DNA from: Enterobacter cloacae
GTDB lineage: Bacteria > Pseudomonadota > Gammaproteobacteria > Enterobacterales > Enterobacteriaceae
DNA: 64,000 nucleotides
NCBI RefSeq assembly: GCF_011078175.1
Contig: NZ_JAALCJ010000005.1
Location: 248,001-312,000, forward strand
Direction of reading: 5' to 3'
In this document: positions 22,314 through 32,505 of the stretch, one piece after another
Numbering within the stretch: the first letter of the stretch is position 1
Layout: the number at the start of each line of letters is the position of its first letter
Position numbers and translations under genes: made by a program
Notes under the pieces: generated by a model
What the model saw: only the letters and a program-made list of their open reading frames with translations
What the model was told of the DNA's origin: nothing
Databases searched by the model: none

Positions 22314-24290
22314 TTACTGCATATTCCGCGGCGGCACGCCAAGCCAGTCCAAGATCCCCTGCGCGGCGTGGCGACCTTCTGCCATGGCCGTGACCACCAG
22401 ATCCGCACCGCGTACCGCATCACCGCCGGCGAAAATCTGCGGATTGGAGGTCTGGTAGCGATAACGGCTCTCCACAGAGGCCCTGATACGCCCCCAGTCG
22501 TCGGTGTCGACGCCCTGCGCCTGAAGCCACGGCATGGCGTGCGGATTAAAACCAAACGCCATGATCACCGCATCCGCAGGCATGACAAACTCGCTGCCCG
22601 CCACCGGGACAGGACGCCGCCGCCCCTGCGCATCCGGCTCGCCCAGACGGGTGCGCAGCATCCGGACACCGTTGACCTTCCCGCCGGTATCCAGCGTGAG
22701 CTCAACCGGCTGAACATTAAATTCAAACGCCGCGCCCTCTTCTTTCGCGTTTTTGACCTCTTTCTTTGAGCCGGGCATGTTAGCCTCGTCCCGCCGATAG
22801 GCGCAGGTTACTTTCGCCGCGCCATGTCGCAGCGCGGTGCGCACGCAGTCCATCGCCGTATCCCCCCCACCCAGCACCACCACGTTTAAACCCTGCGTGT
22901 CGATAAACGGCTCGTCTGCGGCAGGCTCAAGACCCATCACGTTTCGCGTGTTCGCCACTAAAAAAGGCAGCGCGTCGTACACGCCCGGTGCGTCTTCGTG
23001 AGGGATACCCGCTTTCATCGAACGATAGGTCCCTACGCCAATGAACAGGGCATCGTAGTCGTTTTGCAGTTGAGCCATCGACACGTCTTTTCCCACCTCG
23101 CAGTTCAGCACGAAGCGGATGCCCATCGCGCTGAATATCTCTCTGCGCCGCGCTAACAGGGATTTATCCAGCTTGAAGGCCGGAATACCAAAGGTCAGCA
23201 ATCCGCCTATTTCCGGATGGCGATCGTAGACCGTCACGCCGACGCCGCTGCGCACCAGCACGTCGGCGCAGGCCAGCCCTGCCGGACCGGCACCGATGAT
23301 GGCGACGCGCTTACCGACCGGCTTAACGTGGCTGACGTCCGGCGTCCAGCCCATCGCCAGCGCCCGATCCGAGATAAACCGTTCAATATTACCGATGGTC
23401 ACCGCCCCTGACACATCCCGCAGGGTGCAGGCGCCTTCACACAATCGATCCTGTGGACAGACGCGGCCGGTAATTTCCGGTAAACAGTTAGTCTGGTGAG
23501 AAAGCTCAGCCGCACCGGTAATATCTCCCGCCCTGACGCGCTCAATCCACTGCGGAATGTGGTTATGCAGTGGACAGGTCCACTCGCAAATGCTGTGCTC
23601 ACCACATTTCAGGCAGCGAGATGCTTCGCGCTGCGCCTGTTCCGGGCGAAAAGGCAGGTAAATTTCGTTAAAATGGCAAGCGCGCGCTTCAGGGCTGAGC
23701 TTATCCGGCTCGCCGCGTTCTGGAGTGTTTTGCATCTGCTGCCGTTTGGTTTGCGAAAGTCCTGGCTGAATCGCCTCGCTGTGCCACGGCAGCGCGTTCA
23801 GCCTTGCGCTGCGCTGTCGGCGCTGTTTAACCAGGTTACCCAGCACGGCCGGGGTAGCCAGCGTGAGCACCTCCGCCGGGCAGTTTTCCGCGCAGGCCGG
23901 TCCTTGCGACCTTCCCAGACAGAGGTCGCATTTGTGCGCCGAGGCTTTTACGCTACCGTTTTCCAGCGGGGTGACCAGCATGTCCATCGTGCCAAACGGA
24001 CAAGCCACGACGCAGGCTTTACAGCCAATGCATTTTTGTTGATTGACCTGTACGCTGTCGCTGTGTTGCGTGATCGCCCCGTTCGGGCAGCTTTGCGCAC
24101 AGGGCGCATTTTCACAGTGGTGGCAGGTCACGGGGCTTTTTTGGGAGCCAGAAGTGAGGACCGTAATGCGGGGATGAAAATGGCGCTCGCTTAGCACGTG
24201 CTGTTCCCCATTGTGCGCCATTACACAGGCGACTTCGCAGGCGCGACAGCCGATACACTGCTGAGCGTTGGCCATAATAAAACGATTCAT
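22314..24290 (-). CDS. aegA: AegA, iron-sulfur oxidoreductase with GltD-like domain
   Basis: This 658-residue protein has two parts. The first roughly 190 residues contain several four-cysteine ferredoxin clusters (CIGCRACEVAC, CHHCENAPC, CIGCKACVVACPFGT, CDLC). The rest is a glutamate-synthase-small-subunit-like flavoprotein (CLKCGEHSICEWTCPLHNHIP, VAIIGAGPAGLACADVL, GGGDTAMDCVRTALRHGA and the C-terminal IFAGGDAVRGADLVVTAM). In E. coli it is expressed anaerobically and is needed with ygfT for formate-dependent urate breakdown. The ATG at 24290 gives the E. coli start MNRFIMAN with AGGTG upstream. The 26-residue longer reading is not supported. It is divergent from narQ. Confidence 0.95.
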   Translation of the reverse strand: MNRFIMANAQQCIGCRACEVACVMAHNGEQHVLSERHFHPRITVLTSGSQKSPVTCHHCENAPCAQSCPNGAITQHSDSVQVNQQKCIGCKACVVACPFGTMDMLVTPLENGSVKASAHKCDLCLGRSQGPACAENCPAEVLTLATPAVLGNLVKQRRQRSARLNALPWHSEAIQPGLSQTKRQQMQNTPERGEPDKLSPEARACHFNEIYLPFRPEQAQREASRCLKCGEHSICEWTCPLHNHIPQWIERVRAGDITGAAELSHQTNCLPEITGRVCPQDRLCEGACTLRDVSGAVTIGNIERFISDRALAMGWTPDVSHVKPVGKRVAIIGAGPAGLACADVLVRSGVGVTVYDRHPEIGGLLTFGIPAFKLDKSLLARRREIFSAMGIRFVLNCEVGKDVSMAQLQNDYDALFIGVGTYRSMKAGIPHEDAPGVYDALPFLVANTRNVMGLEPAADEPFIDTQGLNVVVLGGGDTAMDCVRTALRHGAAKVTCAYRRDEANMPGSKKEVKNAKEEGAAFEFNVQPVELTLDTGGKVNGVRMLRTRLGEPDAQGRRRPVPVAGSEFVMPADAVIMAFGFNPHAMPWLQAQGVDTDDWGRIRASVESRYRYQTSNPQIFAGGDAVRGADLVVTAMAEGRHAAQGILDWLGVPPRNMQ

Positions 24291-24442
24291 AACAACACCT
24301 GTTTTTGGTTCAATAACCTTATTCTTTCTATTGTTATCGTATTTACCCACAGCGGCAGGACGACGCAATGTTCAAATGCCCAGGAAGCCGAACTATTTCC
24401 AGTGAACCTGTGGCAGATCAATTTAATTCAGGAAGCTGATGA

Positions 24443-26137
24443 GTGACTGTTAAACGCCCCGTATCGGGAAGCCTGGCTCGGGCTTTCTTTTCGATGATTG
24501 TATTGTCCGTTCTGATCAGCACCATTGCGCTGGTCACACTCGCCAGCAGCCAGCGCGACGCCGAGGCGATTAACATCGCCGGTTCACTGCGTATGCAGAG
24601 CTACCGCCTGGGCTACGAAATGCAGCGCACCAGCCCGTCGCTGGCGGAGCACCGCGCGGTCTGGCAGAAAACCCTGAGCGCGCCTGCGTTGCAGAAGCTA
24701 AACCGCTGGTATGTGCCAGAGGACGTCAAACAGCGATACCAGCAGCTTCACCTTGGCTGGCAGGAGATGGACAAACGCATCGCCAGCGGCGATACCGGGT
24801 GGTATCAGAACCACATTGAGGATTTTGTGGGCAGGATAGATGCCTTTGTGCTGGCGCTTCAGTACTACACTGAACATAAAATTCAGCTGGTAATTTTCAT
24901 GTCGCTGACGGGCGGGCTGGGCATTTTGCTGCTGGCGGTCTTCACCCTGCGGCGCATCCGACGTCAGGTTGTACTGCCGCTGAATAATCTGGTCGCGGCG
25001 AGCGAGCGTATCGAACAGGGACAATTCGACACTCCCGCGCCGGATACCGCGCTGCCCAACGAGCTGGGCCAGCTTTCCCACGCCTTCAACCACATGTCGG
25101 CGGAATTGCACACCCTGTATCGTTCCCTTGAGCACTCCGTTGCCGAAAAAACCCGCCACCTGAACGAAGCGCATCAGCAGCTCGAAATGCTGTTCAAATG
25201 TTCACAGGCATTGAATACCGGGCAGATAGACAGCCACTGCTTCCGGCACATTTTGCAGATTGTGTATGACTATACGCAGATGAATTACCTGCAATTGCGC
25301 ACCAGTGACGACTGGCAGCTGTGCGAAGGCCAGGAATCAACTGTCGAGAAAATGTACAATTTACCGGTGTTAATGCAGGACACCCTGTACGGTGAATTGC
25401 GCTGGCAGAGCACAACGGGCGATGTTCCCCTGCCGCTAATGGAAAGCGTGGCGACGATGCTGGGCCGGGGGCTCTATTTCAACCAGGCGCAGAAACATTA
25501 TCAGCAGCTGCTGCTGATGGAGGAGCGCGCCACCATCGCGCGCGAGCTGCATGATTCTTTGGCGCAGGTGCTCTCCTATTTGCGTATTCAGCTTACGCTG
25601 CTGAAGCATGCCGTGCCGGGCGACAATGCCCCGGCGCAGAGCATCATTACGGACTTCTCCCGCGAGCTGAATAACGCCTGGCATCAGCTTCGCGAGCTGC
25701 TCACTACCTTCCGCCTGACGCTCAATCACGCCAATCTTCCTGCCGCGCTACAGGAATCTCTCGACGGGTTGCAAAGCCAGACCAGCGCGAAGCTGGTGCT
25801 CGACTGCCGTCTCTCGTCGCTGGCGTTGGACGCGCAAAAACAGGTACACCTCTTGCAGATTGTACGAGAGGCGGTACTGAATGCGATTAAACATGCCGAC
25901 GCCAGCGAGATTGTGGTCAGCTGCGTCACCACCGCGGACGGCACACACACGGTTACGATCCGCGACAACGGTATTGGTATCGGCGACGCCAGTGAACCGC
26001 CGGGGCATTACGGGCTGAATATCATGCGCGAACGCGCGGGACGGCTCGGCGGGACGTTACGCTTCTCGCAGCCGCCACAGGGCGGTACACAGGTCAGCGT
26101 GACGTTCCGGACGCCTGCGACGCAGGCTGAAAAATAG
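24443..26137 (+). CDS. narQ: NarQ, nitrate/nitrite sensor histidine kinase
   Basis: This inner-membrane sensor of the Nar system phosphorylates NarL and NarP in response to nitrate or nitrite. It has 564 residues with a GTG start that reproduces the E. coli N-terminus. TM1 is about residues 14-34. The periplasmic P-box ligand helix is AINIAGSLRMQSYRLGY (42-58), TM2 is about 147-169, and a HAMP domain follows. A GAF-like region with cysteines comes before the HisKA_3 dimerisation helix with His370 (ERATIARELHDSLAQ). The HATPase motif is DNGIGIG. The sensor helix is intact. Confidence 0.96.
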   Translation: MTVKRPVSGSLARAFFSMIVLSVLISTIALVTLASSQRDAEAINIAGSLRMQSYRLGYEMQRTSPSLAEHRAVWQKTLSAPALQKLNRWYVPEDVKQRYQQLHLGWQEMDKRIASGDTGWYQNHIEDFVGRIDAFVLALQYYTEHKIQLVIFMSLTGGLGILLLAVFTLRRIRRQVVLPLNNLVAASERIEQGQFDTPAPDTALPNELGQLSHAFNHMSAELHTLYRSLEHSVAEKTRHLNEAHQQLEMLFKCSQALNTGQIDSHCFRHILQIVYDYTQMNYLQLRTSDDWQLCEGQESTVEKMYNLPVLMQDTLYGELRWQSTTGDVPLPLMESVATMLGRGLYFNQAQKHYQQLLLMEERATIARELHDSLAQVLSYLRIQLTLLKHAVPGDNAPAQSIITDFSRELNNAWHQLRELLTTFRLTLNHANLPAALQESLDGLQSQTSAKLVLDCRLSSLALDAQKQVHLLQIVREAVLNAIKHADASEIVVSCVTTADGTHTVTIRDNGIGIGDASEPPGHYGLNIMRERAGRLGGTLRFSQPPQGGTQVSVTFRTPATQAEK

Positions 26138-26158
26138 CGGGAAAGAAGGCGCGCTGAA

Positions 26159-26205
<47 letters not shown>

Positions 26206-26278
26206 ACCAGGGCCTTACCGCTAAAGTTAGGCGGGCAATAAACAATAATGACGTGCAGCAAAACGAGGTCACACTTTA

Positions 26279-29200
26279 ATGGCGAATTTTTTCATCGATC
26301 GCCCCATTTTTGCCTGGGTGCTTGCAATCCTGTTGTGTCTGACGGGTGTCCTGGCGATTACGTCCCTTCCTGTTGAGCAATACCCTGACCTCGCGCCCCC
26401 CAACGTGCGTATCACGGCGAACTACCCTGGCGCCTCGGCACAGACGCTGGAAAATACCGTCACGCAGGTTATCGAGCAGAACATGACGGGTCTTGATAAC
26501 CTGATGTACATGTCCTCGCAGAGCAGCGCCACGGGCCAGGCGACGGTAACCCTGAGCTTTACGGCGGGCACGGATCCGGACGAAGCGGTGCAGCAGGTGC
26601 AAAACCAGCTGCAATCGGCCCTGCGTAAACTCCCTCAGGCGGTGCAGAACCAGGGGGTGACCGTGCGTAAAACCGGTGACACCAATATTTTGACCATCGC
26701 GTTTGTTTCAACCGATGGCTCGATGGATAAGCAGGACATCGCGGACTACGTCGCCAGTAATATTCAGGACCCGCTCAGCCGTATCAACGGCGTGGGTGAT
26801 ATCGACGCCTACGGCTCGCAGTATTCCATGCGTATCTGGCTGGATCCCAACAAGCTGAACAGCGTGCAGATGACCGCCAAAGACGTCACCGACGCTATCG
26901 AATCGCAGAACGCCCAGATTGCCGTGGGGCAGCTCGGCGGTACGCCGTCCGTGGATAACCAGGCGCTTAATGCCACCATCAACTCTCAGTCGCTGCTCCA
27001 GACGCCTGAACAGTTCCGCAATATTACTCTGCGCGTGAATCAGGACGGTTCGGAAGTGCGTCTGGGGGATGTCGCCACCGTGGAAATGGGGGCGGAAAAA
27101 TATGACTACCTGAGTCGCTTTAACGGCAATGCCGCGTCCGGACTGGGGGTAAAACTGGCCTCCGGCGCCAACGAAATGGCGACCGCGCAGCGGGTGTTAG
27201 AGCGTCTGGATGAACTGTCGCATTACTTCCCGCACGGACTGGAGTACAAAGTTGCCTACGAAACCACCTCATTCGTAAAAGCCTCCATCGAAGATGTGGT
27301 GAAGACCCTGCTCGAAGCTATCGCGCTGGTGTTCCTCGTGATGTACCTGTTCCTGCAAAACTTCCGCGCCACGCTGATCCCCACCATTGCGGTGCCGGTG
27401 GTGCTGCTGGGTACCTTTGCGGTGCTGTATGCCTTCGGTTACAGCATCAACACCCTGACCATGTTCGCCATGGTGCTGGCCATCGGCCTGCTGGTGGATG
27501 ATGCCATCGTGGTGGTGGAAAACGTCGAGCGCATTATGAGCGAGGAAGGGCTTTCGCCCCGCGAGGCCACGCGAAAATCGATGGGACAGATTCAGGGCGC
27601 GCTGGTCGGTATCGCCATGGTGCTGTCGGCGGTATTTATCCCGATGGCGTTTTTTGGCGGCACCACAGGCGCGATTTATCGCCAGTTTTCGATCACCATC
27701 GTCTCTGCGATGGTGCTCTCGGTACTGGTGGCGATGATCCTTACCCCTGCCCTGTGCGCGACGCTGCTGAAACCGCTGCATAAGGGCGAACACCACGGTC
27801 AAAAAGGCTTCTTCGGCTGGTTTAACCGCATGTTCAACCGCAATGCGGCGCGCTATGAAGCGGGCGTGGGCAAAGTACTGCACCGCAGCGTGCGCTGGAT
27901 GGTGGTTTATGTCCTGCTGCTCGGCGGCATGGTCCTCTTATTCCTGCGGCTACCCACTTCGTTCCTGCCGCTGGAAGATCGCGGCATGTTTATCACCTCC
28001 GTTCAGTTACCGAGCGGCTCAACCCAGCAGCAGACCCTGAAAGTGGTACAGAAGGTTGAAAACTACTTCCATACCCAGGAGAAAGATAACGTGGTTTCCG
28101 TCTTCTCCACCGTTGGCTCTGGCCCTGGCGGTAACGGGCAGAACGTGGCGCGCATGTTTGTACGCCTGAAAGACTGGGATCAGCGCGACAGCGATACCGG
28201 CTCCTCCTTTGCCATCATTGAGCGTGCAACCAAAGCGTTCAACAAAATCAAGGAAGCGCGCGTTTTCGCCAGCAGCCCGCCCGCCATCAGCGGCCTGGGC
28301 AGCTCAGCCGGGTTTGATATGGAGCTTCAGGATCACGCGGGCGCCGGGCATGACGCGTTGATGGCGGCTCGCGATAAACTTCTGGATCTGGCCGGAAAAG
28401 ATCCGCAGCTTACCCGCGTTCGGCATAACGGTCTGGATGACAGCCCTCAGTTACAGGTTGATATTGACCAGCGTAAAGCGCAGGCGCTGGGCGTCGCCAT
28501 CGACGATATCAACGACACCCTGCAAACGGCGTGGGGCTCAAGCTACGTGAATGACTTTATGGATCGCGGCCGCGTGAAGAAGGTCTACGTTCAGTCTGCC
28601 GCGAAATACCGCATGCTGCCGGACGATATCAACCGCTGGTATGTGCGCAACAATACCGGCGGCATGGTACCGTTCTCGGCGTTCGCAACGTCACGCTGGG
28701 AGACCGGTTCGCCGCGTCTGGAGCGTTACAACGGCTATTCGGCGCTGGAGATTGTCGGTGAAGCCGCGCCGGGCGTCAGTACCGGTACCGCAATGGATAT
28801 TATGGAAAAACTGGTTCAGCAGTTACCGACCGGCTTTGGCCTTGAGTGGACGGCGATGTCCTACCAGGAACGGCTTTCCGGCGCTCAGGCGCCTGCCCTG
28901 TATGCGCTTTCGCTGCTGGTGGTATTCCTCTGCCTGGCGGCGCTATATGAAAGCTGGTCAGTGCCGTTCTCGGTGATGCTGGTGGTGCCGCTCGGGGTCA
29001 TCGGCGCGCTGCTGGCAACCTGGATGCGCGGCCTGGAAAATGATGTCTATTTCCAGGTCGGACTCCTCACCGTAATCGGATTGTCGGCAAAAAACGCCAT
29101 TCTGATCGTCGAATTTGCCAATGAGATGAATGCCAAAGGTCACGAACTGATGGCCGCCACGCTGCACGCCTGTCGTCAGCGCCTGCGCCCGATCCTGATG

Positions 29201-29392
29201 ACTTCTCTGGCGTTTGTGTTTGGCGTCCTGCCGATGGCCACCAGCTCCGGCGCAGGCTCCAGCAGTCAGCACGCAGTAGGGACAGGCGTGATGGGGGGAA
29301 TGATTTCTGCAACGATACTCGCTCTCTATTTCGTACCGCTGTTCTTTGTGCTGGTACGCCGCCGTTTCCCGTTGAAGGAAAAGCCGGAATAA
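26279..29392 (+). CDS. acrD: AcrD, RND aminoglycoside/multidrug efflux pump
   Basis: This proton-driven inner-membrane pump works with AcrA and TolC. In E. coli it exports aminoglycosides and anionic drugs. It has 1037 residues, as in E. coli. It begins with [17 protein letters not shown] and has 12 membrane segments and two large periplasmic loops. The proton-relay Asp407-Asp408 is seen in [14 protein letters not shown], and the matching Lys in [19 protein letters not shown]. In E. coli acrD is induced by BaeR and CpxR. I could not find a clean BaeR or CpxR box in the 141 nt upstream. A bidirectional terminator follows. Confidence 0.96.
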   Translation: MANFFIDRPIFAWVLAILLCLTGVLAITSLPVEQYPDLAPPNVRITANYPGASAQTLENTVTQVIEQNMTGLDNLMYMSSQSSATGQATVTLSFTAGTDPDEAVQQVQNQLQSALRKLPQAVQNQGVTVRKTGDTNILTIAFVSTDGSMDKQDIADYVASNIQDPLSRINGVGDIDAYGSQYSMRIWLDPNKLNSVQMTAKDVTDAIESQNAQIAVGQLGGTPSVDNQALNATINSQSLLQTPEQFRNITLRVNQDGSEVRLGDVATVEMGAEKYDYLSRFNGNAASGLGVKLASGANEMATAQRVLERLDELSHYFPHGLEYKVAYETTSFVKASIEDVVKTLLEAIALVFLVMYLFLQNFRATLIPTIAVPVVLLGTFAVLYAFGYSINTLTMFAMVLAIGLLVDDAIVVVENVERIMSEEGLSPREATRKSMGQIQGALVGIAMVLSAVFIPMAFFGGTTGAIYRQFSITIVSAMVLSVLVAMILTPALCATLLKPLHKGEHHGQKGFFGWFNRMFNRNAARYEAGVGKVLHRSVRWMVVYVLLLGGMVLLFLRLPTSFLPLEDRGMFITSVQLPSGSTQQQTLKVVQKVENYFHTQEKDNVVSVFSTVGSGPGGNGQNVARMFVRLKDWDQRDSDTGSSFAIIERATKAFNKIKEARVFASSPPAISGLGSSAGFDMELQDHAGAGHDALMAARDKLLDLAGKDPQLTRVRHNGLDDSPQLQVDIDQRKAQALGVAIDDINDTLQTAWGSSYVNDFMDRGRVKKVYVQSAAKYRMLPDDINRWYVRNNTGGMVPFSAFATSRWETGSPRLERYNGYSALEIVGEAAPGVSTGTAMDIMEKLVQQLPTGFGLEWTAMSYQERLSGAQAPALYALSLLVVFLCLAALYESWSVPFSVMLVVPLGVIGALLATWMRGLENDVYFQVGLLTVIGLSAKNAILIVEFANEMNAKGHELMAATLHACRQRLRPILMTSLAFVFGVLPMATSSGAGSSSQHAVGTGVMGGMISATILALYFVPLFFVLVRRRFPLKEKPE

Positions 29393-29402
29393 CCCGTTGA
29401 AA

Positions 29403-29433
29403 TAAAAAAGGCGGCTGTACAGGCCGCCTTTTT
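29403..29433. terminator. Terminator after acrD
   Basis: GGCGGC (29410-29415) pairs with GCCGCC (29423-29428), flanked by an A-run before and a T-run after, so it can stop transcription of acrD (+) and of ypfM (-). Confidence 0.85.
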
Positions 29434-29501
29434 ATTGTGTGATTCTTTCACACTATGGTTATTTTAGTTTATTAAGTGCTCTTGCATTTCTTACCGGAAA
29501 T

Positions 29502-29561
29502 TCATTTACGAAGCATGCCTTCGATAAAGTCTTTCCAGTTCCCCAGTTCACGTTCAATCAT
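29502..29561 (-). CDS. ypfM: YpfM, 19-residue small protein
   Basis: The reverse strand reads MIERELGNWKDFIEGMLRK then TGA. As far as I recall, this is identical in every residue to the E. coli small protein YpfM found downstream of acrD. AGAGAGG stands 5 nt before the ATG. It is predicted to be a short amphipathic helix. The function is unknown. Its exact conservation in an otherwise diverged, AT-rich gap argues that it is a real gene. It faces acrD across the terminator. Confidence 0.88.
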   Translation of the reverse strand: MIERELGNWKDFIEGMLRK

Positions 29562-29948
29562 AACAACCTCTCTTATTATTATGCGCATTCTACGAAAACA
29601 TATCATCATTGTGAAGCCACTTTAACCGATTGCTGTGATTGAGCCCCGCTGTGCTGGTAGGTTTAGGATCACTATGAGCGTTGCCGGATAAATTTTATGT
29701 GACCTACAGCAATATTTTGAAATAGTCGGAAAAATGACAGCATTTTTAATTTCCCTCTGAGTTTATTGGTAATTTAAACAGGATGGACAACTATGCTTAA
29801 AAGATGAAAGACTATTCAGCTTACAGTTGTTCGTTGAATTATGGAGAATTGTAAATCACGAAAAATTCCGAATGTGTTATATTCCACTTAAGGATATATC
29901 TTCGAAAATATTGAACATTTAATCCACAAAAGAACAAAAGGATTCACT
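29562..29948. other. AT-rich intergenic region between ypfM and yffB
   Basis: These 387 nt are visibly more AT-rich than the flanking genes. They must hold the divergent promoters of ypfM and of yffB-dapE. I see only very short reading frames (for example ATG at 29840, 16 codons, with no ribosome site) and no clear hairpin with a T-run, so I call no gene. A small RNA cannot be excluded. Confidence 0.6.
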
Positions 29949-30305
29949 ATGGTTGTGATGTACGGCATTAAGAATTGCGACACGATTAAAAAAGCCCGCC
30001 GCTGGCTGGAAGCACACAGCATTGACTATCGCTTCCACGATTACCGTGCCGACGGGCTTGACCCGGCATTTCTCCATTCCGCCATCAACGAGCTGGGATG
30101 GGAAGCGCTGCTAAATACCCGCGGGACCACCTGGCGAAAACTGGATGAATCTCTCCGGGCCACGATCAACGACGCCGACAGCGCAGCCAGACTGATGCTT
30201 GAAATGCCGGCAATCATCAAACGCCCATTGCTCTGCAAGCCAGGTCAGCCTATGCTGCTGGGTTTCAGTGAAACCCTTTATTCAGATTTATTCGTTGAGG
30301 TGTAG
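29949..30305 (+). CDS. yffB: YffB, ArsC/Spx-family thioredoxin-fold protein
   Basis: This 118-residue ArsC-family protein has the single N-terminal active-site cysteine in [16 protein letters not shown] and the RGTTWRKL and IIKRPLLC blocks typical of YffB. Homologues bind glutathione. No arsenate reductase activity is established. AAGGA precedes the ATG. It lies 3 nt before dapE on the same strand, so they are co-transcribed. Confidence 0.93.
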   Translation: MVVMYGIKNCDTIKKARRWLEAHSIDYRFHDYRADGLDPAFLHSAINELGWEALLNTRGTTWRKLDESLRATINDADSAARLMLEMPAIIKRPLLCKPGQPMLLGFSETLYSDLFVEV

Positions 30306-30308
30306 TCT

Positions 30309-31436
30309 ATGTCATGCCCGGTCATTGAGCTGACTCAGCAGCTTATTCGCCGTCCTTCTCTTAGCCCGGACGACGCAGGTTGTCAGGCATTAATGATTGA
30401 GCGCCTGCGTGCCATCGGTTTTACCGTGGAGCACATGGATTTTGGCGATACGCAGAACTTCTGGGCATGGCGCGGTCAGGGGGAAACGCTGGCGTTTGCC
30501 GGACATACCGACGTGGTTCCCGCAGGCGACGCAGACCGCTGGATCAACCCGCCTTTTGAGCCAACCATTCGCGACGGCATGCTTTTCGGACGCGGCGCTG
30601 CGGACATGAAAGGTTCCCTGGCTGCGATGGTCGTGGCGGCAGAGCGTTTCGTCGCCCAGCATCCAAACCATAAAAACCGTCTAGCGTTTTTGATTACCTC
30701 CGATGAAGAAGCCAGCGCCCACAACGGTACCGTGAAGGTCGTTGAGGCGCTGATGGCGCGTAATGAACGTCTGGACTACTGTCTGGTGGGCGAACCGTCC
30801 AGCACCGAAGTGGTTGGCGATGTGGTGAAAAATGGCCGCCGTGGCTCGTTGACCTGTAATTTGACTATTCATGGCGTGCAGGGCCACGTTGCCTATCCGC
30901 ACCTGGCGGATAACCCGGTACACCGCGCCGCGCCGATGCTGAATGAACTGGTGGGCATTGAATGGGATAAAGGCAACGAATTTTTCCCGCCAACCAGCAT
31001 GCAGATAGCCAACATTAAGGCTGGCACCGGTAGCAACAACGTCATTCCTGGCGATCTCTTCGTTCAGTTTAACTTCCGCTTCAGCACCGAACTGACCGAC
31101 GAGACGATCAAAGCGCGCGTGATTGCGCTACTCGAGAAATATCAGCTGCGCTATACCATCGACTGGTGGCTGTCTGGCCAGCCGTTCCTGACGCAGCGCG
31201 GTAAACTGGTGGATGCGGTGGTGAACGCCATTGCGCACTATAATGAAATTAAGCCACAGCTGCTGACAACGGGCGGCACGTCTGACGGACGCTTTATCGC
31301 CCGCATGGGCGCACAGGTTGTCGAACTGGGTCCGGTTAACGCGACGATTCACAAAATCAATGAATGCGTGAACGCTGCCGATTTACAACTGCTGGCCCGC
31401 ATGTATCAACGTATTATGGAGCAGCTCGTCGCCTGA
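30309..31436 (+). CDS. dapE: DapE, succinyl-diaminopimelate desuccinylase
   Basis: DapE hydrolyses N-succinyl-L,L-diaminopimelate in the lysine and peptidoglycan-precursor pathway. This 375-residue M20-family dizinc enzyme shows the metal-site motifs [38 protein letters not shown] (catalytic Glu pair), GEPSSTE and the C-terminal [13 protein letters not shown] with the last His ligand. It is the second gene of yffB-dapE-ypfN. dapA, of the same pathway, lies 6 kb downstream. Confidence 0.96.
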   Translation: MSCPVIELTQQLIRRPSLSPDDAGCQALMIERLRAIGFTVEHMDFGDTQNFWAWRGQGETLAFAGHTDVVPAGDADRWINPPFEPTIRDGMLFGRGAADMKGSLAAMVVAAERFVAQHPNHKNRLAFLITSDEEASAHNGTVKVVEALMARNERLDYCLVGEPSSTEVVGDVVKNGRRGSLTCNLTIHGVQGHVAYPHLADNPVHRAAPMLNELVGIEWDKGNEFFPPTSMQIANIKAGTGSNNVIPGDLFVQFNFRFSTELTDETIKARVIALLEKYQLRYTIDWWLSGQPFLTQRGKLVDAVVNAIAHYNEIKPQLLTTGGTSDGRFIARMGAQVVELGPVNATIHKINECVNAADLQLLARMYQRIMEQLVA

Positions 31437-31460
31437 CGGGGGCTTAAAGAGGATTAGCGA

Positions 31461-31658
31461 ATGGACTGGCTTTCAAAGTACTGGTGGATTCTGGTGTTGG
31501 TGTTTTTGGTTGGCGTACTGCTTAACGTGATTAAAGATCTCAAGCGCGTTGACCACAAAAAGTTCCTTGCCAACAAACCGGATCTTCCGCCGCACCGTGA
31601 TTTCAACGACAAGTGGGACGATGAAGACGACTGGCCGAAGAAGGACCAGAAGAAGTAA
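31461..31658 (+). CDS. ypfN: YpfN, UPF0370 membrane protein
   Basis: This 65-residue protein has one N-terminal membrane helix ([22 protein letters not shown]) and a charged, proline- and tryptophan-rich cytoplasmic tail ([30 protein letters not shown]). It matches E. coli YpfN almost residue for residue. The function is unknown. It is 24 nt behind dapE and ends the operon at a palindromic repeat. Confidence 0.93.
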   Translation: MDWLSKYWWILVLVFLVGVLLNVIKDLKRVDHKKFLANKPDLPPHRDFNDKWDDEDDWPKKDQKK

Positions 31659-31663
31659 TTGTA

Positions 31664-31730
31664 CTCTCCCCAGAGGGGCGAGGGCTATTATGTTCCCTCT
31701 CCCCTTTGGGGAGAGGGTTAGGGTGAGGGG
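31664..31730. repeat. CCCTC-family palindromic repeat, copy C
   Basis: A partial left unit (CTCTCCCC...GGGGCGAGGG) and a complete right unit (CCCTCTCCCC/GGGGAGAGGG with a GGGTTAGGGTGAGGGG tail) lie between the convergent ypfN and ypfH. The layout is that of copy B. Confidence 0.75.
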
Positions 31731-31736
31731 AAATGT

Positions 31737-32432
31737 TTAAATAAACTCTACGATATCATCGTCATTCGGCTTACCGCCGCTGAGCGCTTCATCAAAGTAG
31801 TGCTTCGGTACGGTATAGCGCAGATGATCGAGCGCGAACTGCATGCTGCGATCGTCAATGGCATGCCCCAGATCGTCCACGATATCCAGCGTAACATCCC
31901 CACCTTCACGCAGCAGCGCATCCTGGGCCGCAACCGCATGCGAAAGTTCAATAACCCGGTCTTCCCCCCCGTGAATGAGATGGATCGTGGTCTGCGTCGT
32001 CGCGCTTTGCGGTAGCGTCGCGAAGCGGCCGTTAAAGGCAATCACGCGGGACACCAGCCCCGGCTGCGCTTTCACGCTCTCCAGCGACATGATCGACCCC
32101 TGCGAAAAGCCAATGAGCGCCGTTGCGTCGGCGCCTATGCCGCTCTGCTGCTGCCAGTAGCGTACGGTGTCGATAAACGCAGGCATAGCGGCATCAATAC
32201 GCGCCTGACGATTCTCCTCCGTCACGCCCTCGACGGAAAACCACTGCCGCCCGTCCGGACCGCACGGCTCGACGCCGCCGATGCTGACGATCAGCGCCTG
32301 CGGGAAAACGGGTGCAAACCAGCTGCCAATCTGTCCCATATTGACGGCATTGTCGCCCACGCCATGAAACAGAAGCAGTAACTGTTTAGCCGGTGTGTCC
32401 GGGCTTTGCACAACAAAATGGTCATGTTTCAT
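31737..32432 (-). CDS. ypfH: YpfH, alpha/beta-hydrolase esterase
   Basis: This 231-residue cytoplasmic carboxylesterase belongs to the phospholipase/carboxylesterase alpha/beta-hydrolase group. The nucleophile is Ser110 in GFSQGS, with Asp in HGGEDRVI and His in DLGHAID completing the triad; LFHGVGDN near the N-terminus forms the oxyanion hole. E. coli YpfH hydrolyses short-chain esters. I chose the ATG at 32432 (AGGAGAT upstream, MKHDHFVVQSPD as in E. coli) over a start 20 codons earlier. Confidence 0.93.
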   Translation of the reverse strand: MKHDHFVVQSPDTPAKQLLLLFHGVGDNAVNMGQIGSWFAPVFPQALIVSIGGVEPCGPDGRQWFSVEGVTEENRQARIDAAMPAFIDTVRYWQQQSGIGADATALIGFSQGSIMSLESVKAQPGLVSRVIAFNGRFATLPQSATTQTTIHLIHGGEDRVIELSHAVAAQDALLREGGDVTLDIVDDLGHAIDDRSMQFALDHLRYTVPKHYFDEALSGGKPNDDDIVEFI

Positions 32433-32505
32433 GGCGATCTCCTTAATTGATAAGCAGGATTTTACGCCTCTGCGGGGTAATGACCATGCCACTTTACTGA
32501 AGAAG

